From an uncultured Bacilli bacterium (GTDB lineage: Bacteria; Bacillota_I; Bacilli_A; RF39; UBA660), in NCBI GenBank assembly GCA_947600015.1, contig CANQFX010000044.1, positions 1 to 9,754 on the forward strand: DNA of 9,754 nucleotides. The letters are read 5' to 3'. The translations under genes and the position numbers were made by a program. Positions 1 through 4,391 of this stretch are shown piece after piece. The notes beneath the pieces were generated by a model. The model was not told the origin of the DNA and ran no database searches. It worked only from the letters and a program-made list of their open reading frames with translations. Position 1 is the first letter of the stretch. The number at the start of each line of letters is the position of its first letter.

Positions 1-169
1 GTGTATAACTTTCTCCTGCTTGTATCATACTTTTTACTTGAGCTGCATAATATTCTTCTTTTGCTCGATCAATATATCTTCTCACAGCAACAATTCCTAC
101 TCCCATTAAAATCCCTAATATTACAATTGTTGCCAATAATTCTACTAATGTAAATCCATTCTTTTTCAT
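1..169 (-). CDS. Type IV prepilin / pseudopilin, N-terminal part (runs off the left edge)
   Basis: This is the first 56 codons of a gene that continues beyond base 1. The protein begins MKKNGFTLVELLATIVILGI, a class III prepilin leader. Prepilin peptidase is expected to cut after Gly5, leaving Phe as residue 1 and the conserved Glu at +5, followed by a hydrophobic helix of about 20 residues. After the helix come charged residues (RRYIDRAKEEYYAAQ), as usual at the start of a pilin head. The start is ATG at 169, with AAAGGAAG about 7 nt upstream. In the cell it would be an inner-membrane subunit assembled into a type IV pilus or competence pseudopilus. It has its own strong promoter with a G10 spacer. 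The ATPase at 4392 and minor prepilins at 3219-4312 probably serve the same machine. The missing C-terminus prevents a decision between major pilin and minor pseudopilin. Confidence 0.88.
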   Translation of the reverse strand, partial: MKKNGFTLVELLATIVILGILMGVGIVAVRRYIDRAKEEYYAAQVKSMIQAGESYT

Positions 170-203
170 TTTATACTTCCTTTTCTTTATTTTCTCTACT
201 CAG

Positions 204-233
204 ATTATACCCCCCCCCCTAAGGTTTTGTCAA
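204..233 (-). promoter_or_regulatory. Sigma-A promoter of the left-edge prepilin, with a G10 tract in the spacer
   Basis: On the minus strand a perfect TTGACA (233-228) and a perfect TATAAT (209-204) are separated by 18 bp, and ten of these (219-210) are G. The predicted start of transcription is near 197, giving a leader of about 28 nt before the ATG at 169 that contains the AAAGGAAG ribosome binding site. Seventeen bp is the usual optimum, so loss of one G would optimise the spacer and gain would weaken it. The boxes are read directly from the sequence. Slippage-driven switching is inferred by analogy with neisserial porA and fetA promoters. Confidence 0.8.
210..219. repeat. Homopolymer C10 (G10 on the minus strand)
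   Basis: This is ten consecutive C on the plus strand. Long C or G runs are very unlikely by chance in DNA this AT-rich, and no comparable C or G run was noticed elsewhere in the window. It lies exactly between the -35 and -10 boxes of the prepilin promoter and is a candidate slipped-strand mispairing tract. The length is as given here and could differ between cells or be miscalled in an assembly. Confidence 0.9.
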
Positions 234-235
234 AT

Positions 236-273
236 CAAGAATACTAAGCTATTTAGGTAAATGAACCTTCTTG
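236..273. repeat. Inverted repeat just upstream of the prepilin promoter
   Basis: CAAGAA (236-241) is complementary to TTCTTG (268-273). Between them sit two smaller inverted repeats, CTAA/TTAG (244-247 and 253-256) and GGT/ACC (256-258 and 265-267), which share base 256 and so cannot both fold fully. The block lies between the dehydrogenase pseudogene and the -35 box. It could be a regulator site or a weak structured transcript end. It lacks the GC-rich stem and T-tract of a typical intrinsic terminator, and a chance arrangement in AT-rich DNA is possible. Confidence 0.3.
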
Positions 274-304
274 TTTCTAAATATAAAAACGTGAATGATT
301 CCAA

Positions 305-1048
305 TTAATAAAAGAAAAGAAAATAAATTTTTAAAAAGAAATTTAATATTTTCGGTCTCCTAATACGAAAACTTGGATGTGGCGATTCTATTTCTTGCAC
401 AATTTTTTCTACTAAATCGGAAGGATTGTCTTTTTCTATTAGGCGAAATAAATTCCGTTGTAGACGATTAATCTGATTTTTTTCTTGATAAAAAATACTT
501 TCTTCTTCTAAATATTTATTTTTATTATCAATCATTACTTGATTAAAACCAGTTTTGTAAGCCCCTAGTTCTTTTTTGATTGTCTTACAAAGCATCGTAA
601 TAGCCGCTTTGCTAGAGGTATAACAACCTAAAAAAGGAAAAGGTAAGTAGGCTGCGGCAGAAGACATCACAAAAAGTTTCCCCTTTTTCTTTTCTTTTTC
701 CATATTTTGATAAACTCGTTTTAAAAGACGAAAGGAAGAAAAGATATTTACTTCATAATTTTCTTTTTAATGTTCTACATCCATAGTAAGTAGAGATCCA
801 CCTATGCCAATTCCAGCATGATTTACTAAGCAATCAATTTCTATTTTATCTACTTTTTCAATATCATCGGTTGTTATATCCATTTTAAAACATAAAGCAT
901 CTACTTTATCTTCTTTTAATTTATTCTTTAATTGTTTTAATTCTTCGTCTGTATGTGTAGTAAAATAAACCATATGATTTCTTTTGGCTAGACTACACCC
1001 TAATTGATAAGCAATTCCACTAGTTGCTCCTGTTATTAAAATTCTCAT
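305..1048 (-). pseudogene. Short-chain dehydrogenase/reductase (SDR) interrupted by one in-frame stop
   Basis: Reading through one TAA (769-767, codon 94) gives a 247-codon classical SDR, the usual family length. The N-terminal half has the Rossmann nucleotide-binding motif TGATSGI (residues 6-12) and NHAG (76-79, normally NNAG). The C-terminal half, in the same frame, has Asn101, Ser130 (MSSAAAY) and Tyr143-x3-Lys147 (YTSSK), with the standard Ser-Tyr spacing of 13. The full catalytic tetrad is thus intact around a single nonsense codon. The start chosen is ATG at 1048, because GGTGATC lies just upstream and MRILITG is the natural SDR N-terminus; an ATG at 1075 is less likely. Restarting at the ATG at 703 has no ribosome binding site and would lack the cofactor domain. 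The substrate is unknown. A recent nonsense mutation or a sequencing error are both possible. TAA is used as a normal stop elsewhere in the window, so recoding is unlikely. Confidence 0.85.
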
Positions 1049-1073
1049 TATGATCACCAATATTAGCATAACC

Positions 1074-1106
1074 AAAAAAAGGAATTCTATTTATGAATTC
1101 CCTTTT
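1074..1106 (-). terminator. Rho-independent terminator after the PDZ-Lon protease (or after a possible small RNA)
   Basis: Read on the minus strand, GGAATTC and GAATTCC (1101-1095 and 1087-1081) form a perfect 7-bp stem with a 7-nt loop. It is flanked by A/T bases that extend the stem and followed by seven T (1080-1074). It sits directly upstream of the SDR start and would separate the SDR from the protease gene. Confidence 0.75.
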
Positions 1107-1180
1107 ATTAATACACTTGAGAGGTGTTTTACTACGATTTCATCTACTATTCTCTTTATCCCCTCCTTTTCCTTTTTCAT

Positions 1181-1189
1181 ATCATAACA
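1181..1189 (-). promoter_or_regulatory. Possible extended -10 element (TGTTATGAT) in the protease-SDR gap
   Basis: The minus strand carries TG-T-TATGAT, an extended -10 form, but no recognisable -35 at the expected distance. Transcription would start near 1174 and run to the terminator at 1074-1106, making an RNA of about 100 nt. The evidence is weak, since such matches are common in AT-rich DNA. Confidence 0.3.
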
Positions 1190-1267
1190 AATGCTACTGT
1201 CGAATTATTAATAATTTAGAGAGGATTTTTCTTTTTCTTATTCCATTTTCCTATTTCATAGGAATTT

Positions 1268-2290
1268 TTAATTTTCTTTTAGATTTTCTAATTTGGTAAT
1301 TGCATCTTCAATCGTTTTTACTTCTATAATTTTTATTTTTAACTTCTTTTCTTTTTTTACTTTCTTACACGTTTCATAATTTTCTCCTGTAGGCGCTAAG
1401 AATATATCCGCTTTCTGTTTTTCGGCACCTAATAATTTATATTTAATTTCTCCTATTTCACCAATGGATCCATCTTCTTCAATCGTTCCTGTACCAGCAA
1501 TTTTTAAGGAATTTGTTAAATCCTTTTTTGTCAATTTATTATAAATATCTAGTGTTGTCATCAATCCTCCTGAAGGACCAGATTCTCTTTTTTGAAATTG
1601 AATTTTTATATTAGGAGATGTTTTATATTTTTTTATTTGTTGTAATGTTACTCCTAATAAATTTTGATTTTCATATTGGTAAAGAGTCGTTTTTATTTTT
1701 TTTTCTTTTTTATTTCTGATCACGGTTAGTTCTACTTCACTTTTTGGTTGTAGCGTTTGTAAATAATTTTTATATTCTTCAATTGTTTTTAATTTTTGAT
1801 CATTAATCATGATAATTTCATCTCTTATTTTTAATTTACTAGGGTAGTCTTTCAGTATTGATGTAACATAAATTTTTGTGCTAATTTCTTCACATGGTTT
1901 TCCTGCCAAATGGTAAGCAAAATAAATGGCTTTACTGTTAGCAGCTTCCAAATCTAAGTCACTACGAAATTCAATATCTTCTACTTTTTCTTCTTCCTCA
2001 TATTTATAATCATCCACACTTACTCTTTTCCAATCCTTCATAATAAAACTTAAAAGATAAGTAGACACTCTTCCTTGTAATTCTGTAACATAAGAAATAT
2101 AAAAATCACCCTGACTTTGATTAGCATTTTCTACTTTAATTCTAGAATCAATATTACTGATTCCTCCTCCTGTTACAATATAATAATTTACAGGGAAAGT
2201 GAATACAATATAACAAAGAAGCAAGGTGAGAAAAAATTTATATTCTTCTTTTAATACTTCTACTATTCGCTTAAAAAATTTCTGTATCAT
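1268..2290 (-). CDS. ylbL: Membrane-anchored PDZ-Lon (S16) serine protease, YlbL/SepM type
   Basis: This 340-residue protein resembles Bacillus YlbL and streptococcal SepM in length and order. A short basic N-terminus and one membrane segment (about 19-38) come first, then an extracytoplasmic region, a PDZ-like domain (about 130-205; KIRDEIIMINDQ is its ligand-groove part) and a C-terminal Lon-type protease domain (about 225-335). The Ser-Lys dyad is visible: Ser240 in ESGPSGG and Lys285 in EIKYKLLGA, a 45-residue spacing against 43 in Escherichia coli Lon. Family members act outside the membrane. SepM trims a competence peptide and YlbL has been linked to cell-division checkpoint control; the substrate here is not known. 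The start is ATG at 2290 with AGGGTGAT upstream. It diverges from the YlbJ-like gene. The function call is firm, while the gene symbol is by homology only. Confidence 0.88.
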   Translation of the reverse strand: MIQKFFKRIVEVLKEEYKFFLTLLLCYIVFTFPVNYYIVTGGGISNIDSRIKVENANQSQGDFYISYVTELQGRVSTYLLSFIMKDWKRVSVDDYKYEEEEKVEDIEFRSDLDLEAANSKAIYFAYHLAGKPCEEISTKIYVTSILKDYPSKLKIRDEIIMINDQKLKTIEEYKNYLQTLQPKSEVELTVIRNKKEKKIKTTLYQYENQNLLGVTLQQIKKYKTSPNIKIQFQKRESGPSGGLMTTLDIYNKLTKKDLTNSLKIAGTGTIEEDGSIGEIGEIKYKLLGAEKQKADIFLAPTGENYETCKKVKKEKKLKIKIIEVKTIEDAITKLENLKEN

Positions 2291-2307
2291 AGTATCACCC
2301 TTGTTTA

Positions 2308-2336
2308 ATTATAACAAAGAAATGGAGAAATATGAA
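2308..2336 (-). promoter_or_regulatory. Candidate promoter of the PDZ-Lon protease gene
   Basis: The minus strand has a perfect TATAAT (2313-2308), and 17 bp upstream a weak -35-like TTTCAT (2336-2331) lies over the start codon of the divergent gene. A TATAAC on the plus strand (2310-2315) overlaps the same bases and could serve the YlbJ-like gene. The 41-bp gap holds no other signal beyond the two ribosome binding sites. Confidence 0.45.
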
Positions 2337-3222
2337 AAAAAATTATCATAGAAGTTTAATTTTAATTGGTTTATTTATACTTTTTATTCTTTATATTTTT
2401 CATTCTAATCTTGTAATCAAAGAGATATTAGAATATACCAATTTATTTTTCAAAAAGTTATTTCCGGTTAGTTTTTTATTTTTTGTTTTTTCATCTTTGC
2501 TTGTTGATTATGGATTAATTGAGATGATTTCTAAAATATTTCACTGTAATGGTAGTATTTTTTATGTTGGTTTTATGAGTATGATTAGTGGGTTCCCTAG
2601 TGGAGCAAAATATACGAAAGATATGCTTTTAAAAAATTTTATTTCTATCGATGTTGCGAATTATCTAATTTTATTTACTCATTTTCCGAATCCTTTATTT
2701 GTCTTAGGATCCGTAAATTTAATATTAAAAAATTCTTCTTTATGTTGGAAGATGTTAGGATCTTTCATTCTTAGTAATTTAATTCTTGCTTTTTTATTTA
2801 AGAAAAAAGAAAAGAAAAAATATGTTTCTCCTCCTTTCGAAAAAAAATCATTTGCATCTTCCTTACAACAGGCAATTTTATCTTCTATCAAAGTATTAAT
2901 TGTAATTTATGGGAGTTCTGTTTTTTTCTATTTGATTGCGGCATTACTAAATCATTATTTGGTTTTATCTCCTTTATGTTATACACTAATCAATGGTTTT
3001 TTTGACTTAACAAAAGGAGTATTTTCAACAACACTCCTATCTAATTCTTTATTACAAAGTTATCTCATTCTTATTTTTATCTCTATGGGAGGACTTTCTA
3101 TTCATATGCAAGTAAATAGTATCATTGCAGATACTGAAATTCAGTACAAAAAGTTTGTTTTAGGAAGAGTCCTTGGTACTTTTTTGGCCCTAATTATTTT
3201 TTCGTTATTCTTTCTCTTTTAA
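2332..3222 (+). CDS. ylbJ: YlbJ-like multi-pass membrane protein (Gate/nucleoside-recognition type)
   Basis: The product is a hydrophobic 296-residue protein with about seven or eight membrane segments. Two motifs characteristic of Bacillus subtilis YlbJ are clear: SGFPSGAK (86-93) and, after a short segment, FPNPLFVLGSV (118-128). Near the C-terminus, NGFFDLTKG (221-229) also resembles the second half of the family. YlbJ of B. subtilis is about 400 residues and is needed for heat-resistant spores; this copy is roughly 100 residues shorter, mostly in the middle loops. Its transported substrate, if any, is unknown. GGAG lies 6 nt before the ATG. In Bacillus ylbJ and ylbL are near neighbours on the same strand, whereas here they are divergent. 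Its TAA overlaps the stop of the convergent prepilin gene. A sporulation role here is an inference only. Confidence 0.75.
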   Translation: MKKNYHRSLILIGLFILFILYIFHSNLVIKEILEYTNLFFKKLFPVSFLFFVFSSLLVDYGLIEMISKIFHCNGSIFYVGFMSMISGFPSGAKYTKDMLLKNFISIDVANYLILFTHFPNPLFVLGSVNLILKNSSLCWKMLGSFILSNLILAFLFKKKEKKKYVSPPFEKKSFASSLQQAILSSIKVLIVIYGSSVFFYLIAALLNHYLVLSPLCYTLINGFFDLTKGVFSTTLLSNSLLQSYLILIFISMGGLSIHMQVNSIIADTEIQYKKFVLGRVLGTFLALIIFSLFFLF

Positions 3223-3752
3223 GCAAAATTAATGGGGCAAACAATATCAATGGCATATCTTGTTGAAAAGTTGGGATGATAAAAACCAATATAAATGGTT
3301 AGAAGTTGATTATTCGTATTGATATCGATATTATTAATACGAAAATCTTCTTCTTTTCTGTTATACTCATTCTTACTGGAACCAAACGTAGGGATTGGAT
3401 AATCTATTCCTCCATAACTAATCATGAAAGAGTCATCTTGTGTTTCGTTTGCTAGTTGTCTTTTTACGACAAGTTGTTTTGTTGTTCCATTTCGAAAAGT
3501 CATGGTAACGTAAAAGAAATTGCCACTTTTTGAAGTTTGTGCTTGTACCAATTCATTCATAATTAAATCATCTTGAATTTCTTTGGTTAATAAATTTTTA
3601 TAAGTAATAATTTTTTCACGATATGATTCTAATTGTTGTTTGTTTTTATACGCCGCTACACTACTATACATAGATACTGTTAATATGATTACTAAAATAA
3701 AAGTAATTAAAATTTCAACAATCGTAAACCCTTTTTCATTTTTTATTTTCAT
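3219..3752 (-). CDS. Minor type IV prepilin / pseudopilin (second gene of the pair)
   Basis: This 177-residue protein has a short basic leader, MKIKNEKG, followed by FTIVEILITFILVIILTV. Prepilin peptidase would cut after Gly8, with Glu at +5 of the mature protein. One N-terminal helix (about 9-32) is followed by a polar head with no recognised domain and a C-terminal CPINFA. The size and the pairing with another prepilin resemble minor pseudopilins of ComG or type II-like systems. Its ATG overlaps the TGA of the upstream prepilin (ATGA). GAGGTGA, about 7 nt before the ATG and inside the upstream gene, is a good ribosome binding site, so translation is probably coupled. Its TAA shares the palindrome TTAA (3219-3222) with the stop of the convergent YlbJ-like gene, and no terminator lies between the two. 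Confidence 0.82.
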   Translation of the reverse strand: MKIKNEKGFTIVEILITFILVIILTVSMYSSVAAYKNKQQLESYREKIITYKNLLTKEIQDDLIMNELVQAQTSKSGNFFYVTMTFRNGTTKQLVVKRQLANETQDDSFMISYGGIDYPIPTFGSSKNEYNRKEEDFRINNIDINTNNQLLTIYIGFYHPNFSTRYAIDIVCPINFA

Positions 3753-4312
3753 TCTCTTTTCACCTCAATTGTAGAATAAGCGTAATAGTCATTATCATCT
3801 TTGGTTCTTTGATATTCTACGATAATTCGATATTTTGCATTATTTAAAGAAGGAGAACTGTAATTTGGTAAATAAAGTACATATTCTTCTAAGCCTGCCG
3901 AAAAGGAAGACGGATTGCTTGTTACTTTGGTTCTAAATTTTTGCGTATTATATGTAATCAAATATACATTTTTTACACCGAAACTTTGATATAATTGATT
4001 GCATAAATTTATTTTATCTCCTTTAAAATAAGTATTATTACAAGTAATTTTTTGATATGCCGTGCTGCCATTGATATTATTCTTTGTTGTGGTACTAAAA
4101 ATAAAATCGTCACTTTGAATTAATCTTTTGATCCAGTAAGACGCATATTTAGAATCTACATCATCATAGGTTTCTCTTCGCTCATATTCTCCCATTAAAG
4201 GATAAAAGTTTGTATAAATCATAGAAAAAATAGCCATCACAAATACAGATACTACTACTGTTTCTGCTAACGCGAATCCATTTCTTTTTTGTTTTTGCAA
4301 AATACCACCCAC
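3749..4312 (-). CDS. Minor type IV prepilin / pseudopilin (first gene of the pair)
   Basis: The product is up to 187 residues, with a prepilin leader ending in RNG followed by FALAETVVVSVFVMAIFSMI. Cleavage is expected after Gly12, leaving Glu at +5. The head (about 40-187) matches no domain I can name; Cys91 and Cys104 could form a disulphide. The start is uncertain. The longest reading begins with GTG at 4312, which has no clear ribosome binding site. A TTG at 4300, just after GGGTGGT, would give the more typical leader MQKQKRNG. The gene overlaps the next prepilin by 4 nt and diverges from the assembly ATPase. Together the two minor prepilins probably form an initiation or tip complex of the pilus, which is an inference from known type IV and ComG systems. 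Confidence 0.8.
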   Translation of the reverse strand: MGGILQKQKRNGFALAETVVVSVFVMAIFSMIYTNFYPLMGEYERRETYDDVDSKYASYWIKRLIQSDDFIFSTTTKNNINGSTAYQKITCNNTYFKGDKINLCNQLYQSFGVKNVYLITYNTQKFRTKVTSNPSSFSAGLEEYVLYLPNYSSPSLNNAKYRIIVEYQRTKDDNDYYAYSTIEVKRE

Positions 4313-4318
4313 TTTTTA

Positions 4319-4347
4319 TTGATATTCTTCTGTTTTTATTATATAAT
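4319..4347 (+). promoter_or_regulatory. Sigma-A promoter of the pilus ATPase gene
   Basis: TTGATA (4319-4324) and a perfect TATAAT (4342-4347) are 17 bp apart. Transcription would start near 4354, about 38 nt before the ATG, with AAAAGGGG as the ribosome binding site. The -10 overlaps the opposite-strand -10. Confidence 0.75.
4338..4343 (-). promoter_or_regulatory. -10 element for the divergent minor prepilin pair
   Basis: A perfect TATAAT on the minus strand overlaps the plus-strand -10. The ten bases 4338-4347, ATTATATAAT, are a perfect palindrome. No good -35 is visible at 17 or 18 bp. The spacing to the prepilin start is about 25 nt from GTG 4312 or 37 nt from TTG 4300. Confidence 0.5.
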
Positions 4348-4391
4348 AAAATATAGTAAAATACCATAGAAAGTAGACAAAAGGGGTTGAA

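Noticed and set aside
767..769. TAA in the SDR gene as evidence of an altered genetic code or programmed readthrough
   Set aside because: TAA ends several intact genes here (for example 6255-6257 and 9684-9686), TGA ends the first minor prepilin, and Trp is encoded by TGG, so a standard code is the simplest reading.
1091..1180. Minus-strand 29-codon frame (MKKEKEGIKRIVDEIVVKHL...)
   Set aside because: It has no ribosome binding site before its ATG, which coincides with the -10-like element, and its end lies within the terminator loop. A small peptide cannot be excluded but is not supported.
1248..1264. Hairpin TTCCTAT/ATAGGAA just after the protease stop codon
   Set aside because: On the minus strand it has no T-tract, so it is not a convincing terminator for the protease. 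A T-rich stretch follows only on the plus strand, where there is no gene to end.
1093..1299. Plus-strand open frame of 68 codons
   Set aside because: It overlaps the end of the protease gene and the minus-strand terminator, has skewed Leu/Phe/Ile composition from reading AT-rich antisense DNA, no ribosome binding site and no family resemblance.
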